NCBI RefSeq assembly: GCF_964656455.1
Contig: NC_135718.1
Span: 148,906,762 to 148,970,761, forward strand
Direction of reading: 5' to 3'
Length of the DNA stretch: 64,000 nt
Source of the DNA: Halichoerus grypus
Lineage: Eukaryota; Chordata; Mammalia; Carnivora; Phocidae
The position numbers and the translations under genes were made by a program. This document shows positions 1-12,400 of this stretch, in pieces. Each line of letters starts with the position of its first letter. Position 1 is the stretch's first letter. Under the pieces are notes generated by a model. It made no database searches. It saw only the letters and a program-made list of their open reading frames with translations, and was not told the origin of the DNA.

Positions 1-830
1 GGAAATAGGAATGAGCAATTAAAAGGATTTTAGTTCTATCTATTGCCTCTTTATTTTAAAAAAGCTGTAGAAGCAGATATAACAACTCGTTGACAGTGTA
101 TATACTTCTGGGTGGCAAAATTATAAATTGAACTAGTACATAATTTAAAAAAATTATCAGAAAGAAAGAAATCAAGCACCATGTAAGGTGAACACGCCAC
201 CTTATTTCTTGCATGTGCCCTTGGCAGGCCTTGGGGTGGAACTCTGAAGCATTAAGAGAGATTAAACAGTGGGTGGATGCCTGTTCACCATCGACCACAC
301 GGTCCCAGAGGGCCCCGGATCGGAGGTTCTCCCCACGATGTGCCATCATTGGTTATAAAAGGCATCTCAATAAATGTGTTGTTAACAATAGTTAGACTGA
401 TGCATGATTTAGCTAAGAAAATGAATTAGAAACGAACCACAGGAATTCTGTGGGGTAGGCAGGAGACCTTTCCATCGGACAAAAACCTCAGTTATCCCCA
501 CGACTGCCAGCTCCGTAGCTGATTCCTGCTTCTGTACTATCTAGTCTGCACCCCTGTGGCATCCTGCAAACACACGGACACCTCTTTGGGTTGTTCTCTG
601 AGTTCTGTTCGCTGCTTCTTTAGTGACCACTCTTAACCACCCCTTTCCACCTTTTATGAAGAGATTGAAACCACTCCTAATATGACGGCCTACTTCCCTT
701 TCTCTATGTTATTATAGCTTTCTACATTTTTCATACATTTACTATCATTTTGAGGGATGTTCAGGAGGGCAAGGAGCAAAAAAATAGCTCAATTTATTTT
801 AAAAAGAATTTCAGATTTATTTTTCATGAG

Positions 831-1290
831 TGCAATGGTTAATTTTGTGCCCAGGTAGTTGGCTAAACATGATTCTGGGTGTGTCTGTGAGGATGGTTTT
901 GGATGAGATTAACCTTTGAACCAATAGACAAGTCAACCCCTTGCCCTCCCCAGTGTGGGTGGGTCTCATCCAATCCACTAAAGGCCTGACTAGGACAAAA
1001 AGGCTGAGGAAGGGAGGGTTCATTCTCTCTTTCTGACTATCTTCACTAGGCCATAGGTCTTCTTCCGCCCTCAGCCTTGGATTCGGACTGGAACCTGTGC
1101 CAGGGGTCCTGCTTCTTAGGCCTTTGGACTGGGACCGCATGCCATCGGCTCTCCTGGGCCCTCAGCTTGCCGACCACAGATCTTGGGACTGCTCAGCCTC
1201 CACCATCACATGAGCCAATTCTTTATAATAAATCTCTCTTTATATACATGTAGATACCGGCTCCGTTTCTCTGCATAACACTGCCTCATA
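831..1290 (+). repeat. Ancient interspersed repeat, family not named
   Basis: This matches, from memory, a high-copy mammalian repeat: it opens with a tggttaatttt motif, has gtgggtgggtctcatccaatcc in the middle and ends with ataataaatctctctttatatac. I recognise the pattern but cannot assign the family with certainty. Confidence 0.6.
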
Positions 1291-1957
1291 TAATGAGCAG
1301 GCTCTTTTACATGCTCTCAGGCTATTCCATCCTTATGAAGGTTTTAAAAATAAACAGATGCTGGATTCATATTTATTTCCGTTGCATTTTGCATTTTTTG
1401 CATGTTGGGGTCTAGCCCACCTTTTAGTACGATTGAGATAGTTTTGATTCTTGAATAGTCCATCCATGCATCGCACACTCTTCTGGATCAGTCAGAAACC
1501 TGCTTTGACGCTTTGACCTTCAGCCCTGGCTAAGACATCACCCTCCATTGCGCTATATTAATTTTTTATCACTTTATTCTCTCCTCAAAGATCCTTAAAT
1601 ATCAAACCATAATTTAGGCTCTTGGAGTAATTAGGCCCAAGGAGTCTCCTCGACTAGTTTTCTATTCCCAATCTGAGACTCAGTGGCCAACAACAGTGTT
1701 TGTATCTCTATGAACATTAAGTGTCCATCACTCGGATGAGCTGATTTGCTGGTGTTTATGCAGCCACAAACAGTAGAACTTGGACAATTGCATTTAGTTC
1801 AAGCTCTATTTGTAAATGTCGACGTGCTGACCTTGCGCTAAGTGCTGGGGTTGCAAAGATGACTATGACAGGGTTCCTTGTGAATAAAATATATGGTAGA
1901 GAGCTGTGGTCTTCAAACCTTTTTGATTATAAATTATAGTAAGAAATACAGTTTATC

Positions 1958-2153
1958 GGGGTGCCTGGGTGGCTCAGTCGTTAAGCGTCTGCCTTCGGCT
2001 CAGGTCATGATCCCAGGGTCCTGGGATCAAGCTCCGCATCGGGCTCCCTGCTCTGCGGGAAGCCTGCTTCTCCCTCTCCCACTCCCCCTGTTTGTGTTCC
2101 TTCTCTCACTGTGTCTCTCTCTGTCAAATAATAAATAAAATCTAAAAAAAAAA
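1958..2153 (+). mobile_element. Can-SINE (tRNA-derived SINE)
   Basis: It has the tRNA-like head (GTGCCTGGGTGGCTCAG), body, CT-rich stretch and AATAAA/poly-A tail. A perfect 17-bp target-site duplication, aagaaatacagtttatc, lies at 1941-1957 and 2154-2170. The perfect flanks suggest a fairly recent insertion. Confidence 0.95.
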
Positions 2154-3104
2154 AAGAAATACAGTTTATCTAATGACCTTGTTCACACAGTCATACTGAT
2201 AATGAAAGCAAACATTTCAGAAAACAATATTTAACTTTCTTCATGCAATGCACTTGCATGTGTGTCTATTATAACCTATTTATTTAATTTAAAACATCAG
2301 ATCATAACACAGTATATTGACTTTACAAGCCAGTAACAGGCCCCAATCAACAGTTTAAAACAATTTCAGACAATGGGGAACATTATGAGAATCATCTTTA
2401 ATTCTAAATTTAGAGCTTTTCTTACAGATGATGTGGTTGCTGTTTTAGTTTGGACTCATGCCTACTCCTCAGGCATCTGCGTTTACATATTAATTTATTA
2501 ACCCCTTGGGTCCTGATAGGATGAACTGCAAATAAGGTCACTTTTGGTGGGAATAATCCTGGAGTGACCGAAGACAGGGAAAGGTTGAAGAGCCAGGCAA
2601 GACAAGCCTGACCAAGGCTGGGTGGCGGGGGCAGGGTCCAAGGAATTACCTGATGTCATTATCAAAGCAGAGAAATAATCACAAGACCAATTATAGGATT
2701 AAGGGGACTTGGGGGCAATATCAAGTGGATAGAACGCTGTAGGGTATTTTGTCTCATATCACTAAGCTCAGGGCTTATTTCCTCCCCAGATCTTCTCTGG
2801 TGGCCCTTGCAAGCTCACACATCCTGGGCCTGCCTCCATCACTCACTTACACGGTATTTTATAGGACGTTTTGGGGTCTTAAGAGCAGGCAGTGCCTTTC
2901 TTTGAATTCCTAGCATCCCGCCAAGTGCCTGGCAGCCTGGCACCCATAGATGCTCCGTACACAGCCCCTGGCCTTTTCTAAGTCTCCCCTCCTCCGCTGT
3001 GACACCGAATTGAGATAACAGATCTCTGGGGCTCTTGTCCTCCTAACAGGCTATGATTTTGACAGATCTGGGGCAGCCCAAGGCACTCTGCTCTGTGTCT
3101 GGCT

Positions 3105-3126
3105 CACGTTTACACGTTAAAACGTG
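3105..3126. promoter_or_regulatory. Cluster of CACGTT/AACGTG sites upstream of RGS5
   Basis: CACGTT occurs at 3105 and 3113, and AACGTG at 3121, so the last two form a 6-bp inverted repeat with a 2-bp spacer. The ACGTG core resembles a hypoxia-response element half-site or a degenerate E-box. The cluster lies about 225-245 bp upstream of the predicted start. The regulatory role is inference only. Confidence 0.3.
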
Positions 3127-3320
3127 AATGACCCAGGCAGGATGGAGAGCCCTGCCCTGCCCCAGCGGAATGAGTGTCCTCCGAGGAGCAGCCGGAAGCC
3201 TAATGCTGCGGAGACAGGATTCCAGCCTCCAGCTCCCACAACTGCCGCTGCGTCCCAGCCAGCGATTTCCTCTAAGGTCTGGATTGGTCCAGGGAGCAGC
3301 AGAGGGCTGGCAAAGAGCCT

Positions 3321-3330
3321 CTATATATTC
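3321..3330 (+). promoter_or_regulatory. RGS5: Putative RGS5 TATA box
   Basis: The sequence ctatatattc lies 103-112 bp upstream of the ATG. A TATA box here predicts transcription starting near 3350-3356, giving a 5' UTR of about 80 bp with no upstream ATG. There is no CpG island around it, which fits a tissue-restricted TATA promoter. The start site is inferred, not shown. Confidence 0.65.
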
Positions 3331-3351
3331 CTCAGAGGGAGAGGCAGTCCC

Positions 3352-3432
3352 AGACAGTTGTGAAGTTTTCAAAGTCTCGCTCTGCTGTGCAGAATTTGTG
3401 CTCAAAACTGAGGAGCTAAGCCACTTGCCAAA
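3352..3432 (+). other. RGS5: Predicted RGS5 5' UTR
   Basis: This runs from the start site inferred from the TATA box to the base before the ATG. It contains no ATG, so no upstream open reading frame competes with the start codon. The left edge could be off by about 10 bases, or more if other start sites are used. Confidence 0.55.
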
Positions 3433-3476
3433 ATGTGCAAAGGACTGGCGGCTTTGCCCCATTCATGCCTAGAAAG
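3433..3476 (+). CDS. RGS5: RGS5 coding exon 1
   Basis: The exon encodes residues 1-14 and two bases of Arg15, starting [12 protein letters not shown]. The ATG at 3433 has A at -3, and there is no upstream ATG between the predicted transcription start and this codon. The donor is AG|gtgaga at 3477. Cys2 becomes N-terminal after Met removal. In RGS4, RGS5 and RGS16 this cysteine is known to be oxidised (by ADO), arginylated by ATE1 and recognised by UBR ubiquitin ligases, so protein half-life depends on oxygen and NO. Confidence 0.95.
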
Positions 3477-6400
3477 GTGAGAACCAAGTTATTTTGACTT
3501 AAGAGATAGAGATATGCAGAATCTTTGCTCGGGGGAGGGGTATCCAGGGGCAATAGAGAGCCGTTGTTGTTTGTGCCAAAACAGGTGTGTGATTGGAGAC
3601 TGGGGCTTGTCTCCTCTCTGCCAACAGCACTGATGCTTGTAGGACCTGAGGCAGATCCAACATGGGGTATCTCATGAACCATTTCGTCGTATCCAGAACT
3701 TCATTTCCTCCAAGGAGATGCCTAGTCCATGGGTGCTTGGTCAGAGTCAAAAGTGCATGGTTAAGAGAATGGATTCCAACATCAAACTGCCTGCCTTTGA
3801 ATCCTGGTTCCACTACTTACTATTTTGTGGCGTTGGGCGATTTATTTACTCTCTCTGTATTTCAGTTTCCTTCTCTGTGAAATGGAGATGCCAGGAGCAT
3901 CTACCTCAGGGGCTGCTTATTAGGGCTGAATGAATTACTGGATATTAAACTCCCAGCACACAGTCTGGCACATATAGAACTGTGTAGATGTTAGCCTTTA
4001 TTACTTAATGTACGTGGACTGAGAGAGGGAGGCAGGTTTGCAGTGAGGAAGAGGGGATTTCTCATTGTTCTTTGTATCTTGATCCCATTAGATAAAAGTA
4101 GCTGGATTGCTGGAGAGGAGAAAGCCACTGGGACGCAGAGATTATTTATTGGCTAGTATTCTCTTTTTGGATACATGGGAAAACACTTTTGAGGTCCTCT
4201 GGTTATCCTTAAGCAGGACAATATTCTGTAGGGAATCCTAAGCATCGAGGCTAACAACCCAACAGCCCTACCTGACGCAGAGAAGTAGGGGTGTTTATCC
4301 TCCTCTTATTTCTCAAGAATGGATTTGATTACATTTGGTTTGAGTTTTCATTATTTAAAGAAAATAAAGGTGACCCTTGTGCAACCCAACTCCATCCCTA
4401 AAGGTACTGGAAGTGTTTGCTTAAGAAGGTTGTGTTCAATGGGCTATTTATGATCTCTCCTGTCTTTCACAAGCTCAGGCCTAACTCCTATTACTGTTCT
4501 ATACCTGATTCAGGATCAAACTTAATATTGAATCACTTCTTGTATCTTTCATTGCACAGTGAAATCTTATGCTCTACAATATAACTATTTGTAGTTATAT
4601 CCTTTAGGATCCTTTAGGGTGGCCAAGGAGCAAGCATTTTTTCCTAGATTGCCTGAACCTTTTAATTTACTGGCAGGTGGTATAATCTTGCAATTTTTGT
4701 TTCCTATTAATTTTTTTTCATATTCTATTTCCATTGCAAATAGAATCCTATTTCCAGTTACAATGCTGCCTGAGAGGAGTGTTTTGGAGAAATGGGATTG
4801 TGGAACTGTTAGCACACATTCATGGAAAAATCTGAGATTATCTATCTTGAGGGAAGCATGATGCTTGAATGAATGCATCCAAACCCACCTTCCCTGCTCT
4901 CCTCTCTGTCTCTCATTTCCCTCATCGCCAGAGGCTCCCCTCCCCACTTCTCTCCACACTACAAGAGGAACATAGGTGACCTCAGTGCTTAGATAAAGAT
5001 GTTTGAAGACTCGTATAGAATAAATTAGGACAACATATATGCTTACAAAACGAATCTGTTTATAATGGAAAGCTTTACCAAAGAGTTACATTGCACCTTT
5101 CAGTTGCACTGGAAATAAAATTCAGTTTACAAAAACCAGATTAACATGTTGTGATTGATCGTAGTGGAAAGAGGACTGGCAAAGGAGTAAGAAGCAGATT
5201 CAGTCTTGTCATCTAAATTTGCACCCATGAGCAAGTTCTTTCACTTCCCCAGGATTCTATGTTCTCATTTAATCAATGAGAGTTGGATTGACTGTCCTCT
5301 CACATTCTTTTCCATGCTGCCATTATTTAAATACGTTTAAAACATAGTTTAACTCAGCGGCTAGCAAGAGATGCAATTAAAGGGAAATTTATCCTAATGA
5401 ATTTCTCTCTAAAATTTGGAAGCAGAAAAGAGTCAATTAATGAAAACTCATCCAGAACCCAACCCTGTGCTGAAATCGTGGCGGTGGCAGAAGCAACCTA
5501 CTCAGGGATTCTAATTCTGATTTTCAAGAAAGTGAAATTTACTCCACGTGCCAGATTTAATCGTAGAAAATATTCCTTGTTCAATGTGTAGGGAAGCATT
5601 AAGCCAGAGTCAACTTTGACATATTCGTAGCAACTGTTCTTTGTTTCTTTACATCTTTAAGACTATTGCTTGTAAAAACCCAGAGTTGACCTCACACATT
5701 TTTATATATTCAGAGAGACCAGTAATCCAAACATATGAGCAACAAATGGCCACCACCCCAAATTTCTGCCTCGTGGCATATTGAAACCAGTGCTATGTGG
5801 GTGGCAATGTGACAGTTAGTGGAAAAATGAAAAAGTTGAGTCAATTCAAGTTCTTATTTTTCACCCACGATTTTCAACTTTGAATTTTAGGCTTATTTTG
5901 AAGATTCATTTTATTTCTAGAGTCTCCTGAATTTCTCTGAACGAGCTTAAGTTTTAAAGTAAACATCGCTCTTCGGAAAAAGACAAAAATATTTCAAAAT
6001 AAAAAGTGTTATTATGATGATTCCCCCCAAAAATTGGTAGCGTAATATAAGACAGTCAGTGTGATTATTATAATTGTTCTCCTTCAGTGCTGACTAGTCC
6101 TGTCACCAAGTTCACAGTCTCTACTAACCTAAAAAGGAGAGTGAGCTAGTAATGAAAACTTAGCTTCTGACAGAGAGTTTTCCCTGGGATCTTAATAAAG
6201 TGTTGCAAACCCTGTACCTCTGTCCATGTCTGCGGTAGCTCTGATGTCTGTTTAAGATTATAAAGGCTGCTGGTGGTGAAATGTTTTCAATCCACGGTTC
6301 ACCCGGGAGCCTCTGGTCATCTCAAGTTTGTGGCAATGCTGGGAATTTCAGGAATTGTAGAAAGTTAATGAGGAAGGTGATGTTCTGGTTCTTTTAATTT

Positions 6401-9400
6401 ATTATTATTTTTACTGAACATTCCATTTTTTTCTCCTCTTCTGATTTATATGTGTGTCTAAGTGTGGATAATTTAGAGTAGAAAGTCACCTAATAAACAG
6501 GGCCATTAATCAACTAATTGTTTAAGGTCGTTAAGCCAAATGGAAGCACCTTGCTGAGTGGGCCAGGGCTCCTGGGTCTGCAGAATTAAGTAAATACTAC
6601 TTTTTCAAAGGTATGAACACATCCTTGGGCCAACTGTGGAGAAAAATGTGGCAATGAACTTGAACAATTCGTAGCTCAGTCAGAATAGGTAAAAGATCAT
6701 CAAAGAAGCCTACAGAGATGGTGGGAGTGCCTCTAGCCGAATTTAGGATCATGCTTTCTGGGAATAAGTATTTACTTATTTATTTTTTATAATGTTATGT
6801 TAATCACCATACATTACATCATTAGTTTTTGATGTAGTGTTCCATGATTCATTGTTTGCATATAACACCCAGTGCTCCATGCAGAACGTGCCCTCTTTAA
6901 TACCCATCATCAGGCTAACCCATCCCCCACCCCCCTCCCCTCTAGAACCCTCAGTTTGTTTCTCAGAGTCCATCGTCTCTCATGGTTCGTCTTCCCCTCT
7001 GATTTTCCCCCTTCATTCTTCCCTTCATGCCATCTTCTTTTTTTTTTTTTTAACATATAATGTATTATTTGTTTCAGAGGTACAGATCTCTGATTCAACA
7101 GTCTTGCACAATTCACAGCGCTCACCATAGCACTTACCCTCCCCAATGTCTATCACCCAGCCACCCCATCCCTCCCACCCCCCACCACTCCTGCAACCCT
7201 CAGTTTGTTTCCTGAGATTAAGAATTCTTCATATCAGTGAGGTCATATGATACATGTCTTTCTCTGATTGACTTATTTCTCTCAGCATAATACCCTCCAA
7301 TTCCATCCACGTCATTGCAAATGGCAAGATTTCATTCCTTTTGATGGCTGCATAATATGGGAATAAGTATTTAAAGCTTGCTGTAGTTCAGTCTTCCGAT
7401 ATAATTGCCAATATTCCAATGAAACTTTATATGTTAAGAAAGTAAACGAACTATTCAATAAAACTGAGGGGGGGGGTGAGTTACTCAGAAAGACTGTTTT
7501 GATTCTTATTGATGACACAATATTGTTCATTTCTCTGGATTGCCTTTCAAACCTCCATACTTGCCTTAGGCATAAGGATGAAAGACCCGGACCCTGCTCT
7601 CAAGGAAATTGCAGCCCTGTTAGGGAGATAACAAACAAGAAATGAGTCCACAGTGTTGAGATCCACTATGAGGGAATAAATGCATGGAGTGCAAAGAAGC
7701 ACAAGAGTGGGAGTCGTTGGGGGTGGGGGGCTCAGAGAGCTTTTGGTGGTCAGGGAAACTTTGCAAGAAGTTACAAGAAATGATACTTAACCCAGGCTCA
7801 TGAATGAAGCCTCAGGAAGGAGAGTTAGCCAGGTCTAGCAGAGAAGAGCTGAGAGAAAGAAGGCGTTCCAAGGCCAGCTCCCCAGCCAGCCTGTGCAGAG
7901 TCAAGGAAAAGAGAGGGCCCAGTGAGCTTGGCTGCTGTTAGGACATCTTTGTCCTATCAGCATTATCTCTCAGAGGCAAGCAAGGAGGGAACTTTGAGTT
8001 TCTAATCAGTTAACCTCCCATGCAGCACATCCTGTATATTGTTTCCTTGGGACTTGTCAATTCCCCTTCCACTCCTGTCTGTGAAGATGGAAGAGATTTG
8101 CTCAGGGGAGATACTGCCCCCCACCACCCCTTCGCCTAAAGAATTTATTTACTAAATAACAATCTGTACTTGGCACATAGTAGGCACTTAATAAGTATTT
8201 TGTCAGGAGAATGCACAAATAAATTTATAATGAGTGCAGAAGACAGGGTTGCTCACAGTTTGGCCTGGTGCTTCTTCTGCTTACAGAGGGATGGGGAGAA
8301 CATCAGCAGTGTATTAGAGGCTACAATGGGGAGAGAGTGTCTGCTCCAAAACAAAGAGGGATTCCTACCTTGGGGAGTGGGAGTTGGGTTAGGAGAGGGA
8401 GGAAAGTGGAGAGGAGCCTCCAGCATTTCTGCCACTTTCTTAGGAAAATCTAGTTAAAGAGGTGAGTCTTTTTGTTTCTAATGAGGGTAGACCTGGAGCT
8501 GTTGGTGAAGCTCCTGAAACTATCATCTCAGCTCCTGCAGTTACTGCCCCAGGTTTTCTGATGGATTTCATCCCCTATTCTAAAGAGGCACCTCTTCCTA
8601 GTCTTCCATTCAGTCTGGGCCATGTTGAAACACCAGATCTCAATTCAAAATACTTTTGGATCCCAGAATCTTAAGTTTGGTAAGATCCTTGAAAGGTTAT
8701 CTAATTTTTCCTTCTTTAGCAGAGACTAGCCACTATCACAGGATAGCTGATATCTAGGGACGGGGTTAATGTTTCTGTGGCTCATGGTTATGACTTTTGT
8801 CTGTCCTGCTGGCCAGAAAGCCAAGGAACTAAACTTTAATTAGTTCAGTCAGGATCAATCCTTAGTAACAGGAACCAGACTATGGCTGGAGGCCAGAAGA
8901 TAGCAGGTTCCTATCTCTTTCTTCCTTTAAAGCCCCAATCAGTTCCCAGATAACATTGAGCCTGCACTATATTTTAAAGGCTGAGTCACCCAGAGGAGAA
9001 AGACAGTGAAAGCCTGTTTTTGACTGCCTGAGGAAGTAACTCCCTAAGACTACACATTTTAGGAATACTAAAGAAAACACAGAGTAAGGAAGGGGGCAAG
9101 GTCACAGTCTGTCCCCTGCCTTAATATCAGCAAGGGGTTGGAGCAGAAAGAACATGGTGCTTGTAACTCTATCTCAATTACTTCCTAGCTGTGTGAACTG
9201 GAGAAAGTCACTAAACCTCTCTGAGCTTCATTTCCTCAGCTGTAAATGAGGATACTTTTCTTGTTGGGGAGAGACGCTATAACCCCTATTAAAGAATTAA
9301 TTTCCTTCCATCCTTCTTTCCCTCTTCGTGGGTAGTCAGGAAATCATTTAAAGCTCAATTATGTGCCAAGGCCTTTGATAAAACTTATTTATTTTCATCT

Positions 9401-12400
9401 TTCCTCATCATAACCTTATCTTTTTAAATAATAAAGATAGATGTGTCAGATAGTACAGTATTTTTACCATTTCATCCATAATTCTTTCAGCAGGTAGGTA
9501 TCTCCTTTAAAAATATGCCAACTTTTTCCAAAACATTAAAAGACATTAAAAACCATGATCATACTTAAAAATGAATAATTCTTTAATATTAGTAAATATC
9601 AGGTGAGGATCCAAATACCCCCAATGGTCTTTTTGCAGTTGGATTGTTTGAATCAGGATCAAAACAAGGTCACGCTTTTTTAATTGTTATTACTGAATTT
9701 TATTATTATTGAATAGATAAGCACTACCCATTGATCTAGTGCTCTTTCTACAATTAATTGGGCTCTGTTATGTAAAAGCACTTCTTACAAATGGACTTAA
9801 GGACACCTAGAGACTGCTTTTATCTGGTGGGGAGACATTAGCAACCTTATTATGAAGGATTTGACAGAGCAGGTGTGGTGAGGCGGGGTGCACTGCTCAT
9901 AAACAACGCTGACCTCAGGGGTTTGTCTCCAGGGCCCTTTCTCCCACTCTTCCTGTCCCTTCACTGATTGCAGAAAGCCTCTCACAGAGTCTGCCGGACT
10001 TCTCTACATCAAATCCTGTTAACTACGCCCCTACTGCATGCAGCGCACCCTGCCAGGAGCTGGAAGCTTGCTGGGGTGCAGATCATTTTTCTGCCTTTTT
10101 ACTTCTCATGGTGAGGGAACTGAGCCCTCCTCCCTGCTGAGCTAGCTCACATGCAGTCTCCCTGCCCTCCACGCCCCCTCCCCCGCCCAGGACTGAAGGA
10201 TATCCCCAAATCTCCACCAGGTGCAGATAACACATAAACCCCAGGCTCACACGTTGGGATTGGTTCAGAGACCCTTAAATTTCTCCTTAGTCAAAAGGCT
10301 TCCTGTCTTTTATTTTTCTTTTCCTTGCAAGTATTTGTAGAACACAGACTTTTTACTTTTTTGTTTTTTTAAGACAGAGAAAGCATGAGTATGCATGGGG
10401 TGGGGGAGTGACAGAGGGAGAGAGAGAATCTTAGGAACCCAACACAGGGCTCGATCTCAGGACGCTGAAATCATGACCTGAGCCGAAATCAATAGTTGGA
10501 CGCTTAACCGACTGAGCCCCCCAGGGGCCCCTGTAGAACACAGAACTTTTAGATGCAAGCATAAAAGGCCATAACACGTGGAAAGGGTCCTGGGTGGGGA
10601 ATATAGGTATCCTGAGCTGTAACCTTGGCCTCTGCTAAGCAGCAGAGGGTGAGTCCTGAGTCAGGTGCCTCTCCTGACCTCATCACTGTACTTGTAATGA
10701 TGATGAGTCAATTCTATGACCCTCTCCCCTCCTTCCAGCTTCACTACTTTATTGTCCTTAATTTGGACACCAAGTATTTTGAGGAAAGATTGTACTTTTA
10801 TTCTAATTTTGCATCTCATCCCAATCCCACAGGAAGGCCAGGGAACTAACTTCTGGATGTAGCTTGAAAGCAGCAATCATTCAAAAATGTGCAATTTTCT
10901 TCCAGCCACTTTGATTCTCAAAGGACTAAATTAAGAACCCCACATTTCTTAAAAAAAAAAATACTTGTGACACATTCAGAATAAACTTTCAGTTTGTGAA
11001 AAATATATATTTATGGGCAGTGGAATGGGACTCTTTTATTTTGGTGAATTCCATGAAAGGAAAAGATGGTTTCAGTTTCTTGTAAAATTTGAGGGTAATT
11101 TAGGATCAAATATCATGGATTCTAACAACCTATGATTTTTGTACTTTGTTTACAGTTAATCTCAAGAGTGTAAGCTCCTGGAGGGCAGGCAGGGAAATGA
11201 GATATAAGGACACAGACATGCCTGCCTTAGGGGTGGGGTTCCATTGATTGCTTTCATACTAGGTCACGTTTTTCTCCAGTCAATGGGAAGAGTCGCCCAC
11301 TCATGCCCTTCCCAACGCTGCCCAGAACGAGACTCACCCTTTGCCATAATAGTGAAAGAGTTTTCATCCTTGAGGCTGGAATGAGAAGGGCGAATCAGGA
11401 TTTCTAGGCCTTTATATTTTTAAACAATCTTCATCTACCAGCTGAGTAGATCCTGGAGTCCCAGCAATTCTCAAATTGACGTGGGGACTGCTTTGGGGAC
11501 TGCATGAATCCATGCCAGACATATAGCACGGAGAGACTGCAATTTCCACCTACACGAGGACATGGAGTTTGCCTCTACCCCAGGCGTTAGAAACTGGGTC
11601 TTTCCTGGAAAATCTGAAGGTGCAGCCAACCTAATCATAGGACGCATGTGTCATCAACACAGCTCATGCACATGTGTCTGGGTTTATTCACTCTCACCAG
11701 AGTGCTCCTGGAAAGTTCAGACAGGGCATTTCTTTGCAAAGCATTCTATTCTGTTGCCACGTCGAGATACAATAACTTGGCCTGACACTGTTTCTCCTTC
11801 AAAGAGGAAATACTGCAGGGTTGAAAGGATTCGCCCAGGCAGTCTTTGAATGCTTTGGGCAGTGAGTATCTGATCATCACAATGGCTGCATGAACAGCAA
11901 ATGAGGCTAAGGTCATGCGTCTATAGTCTACACGTTCTTCCTTCTCCTATCTGACTGCTTCCCCAGACAGTTCTCAAGCAACACCTAGCCCATCTGGACA
12001 GAATCTCACTCAGATCCTCACAACTCTACATTCCAGAAAGATGTTGGAACTATCCTCTTAAAGTCAGAGGAGGAGATGCAGCATGCAGTAAAATACTTGA
12101 AAAATGTAAAGTGCTCGGCTCTGTAAGTGCTTATTATCAGTAGTGAAGTGTGTGGAGCTGTTTTGGTCAAGCTACTACTTTTTGACATTTTCTTGTACAG
12201 AACAGCTGTTTCTGGATGAGGCACTTGTCTGTGGGGATTCGGGAGGTTTAGAAAGAATCAAGATGTTCCACTGACAAAGTAGTTTGTTGTGTGATAGTTT
12301 ACTAGAGATACCTGAGTTCAAGACTATGGGACCGAATGACTTGCGCACTTTGGGACAAGGTCAACAGCGCAGGTCACACTTAAGACTTTCTCAGAAGAGC

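Larger units (their letters stand above)
1..3320. other. Upstream flank of RGS5
   Basis: No exon is recognisable here. It contains an ancient interspersed repeat (831-1290), a young Can-SINE (1958-2153) and otherwise unassigned AT-rich sequence. The last 250 bp before the TATA box are more GC-rich and probably hold the proximal promoter. Confidence 0.6.

Noticed and set aside
1958..2030. tRNA-like sequence at Can-SINE heads
   Set aside because: The tRNA resemblance (A and B box) is the SINE promoter; every copy has a SINE body and tail, so no tRNA gene is called.
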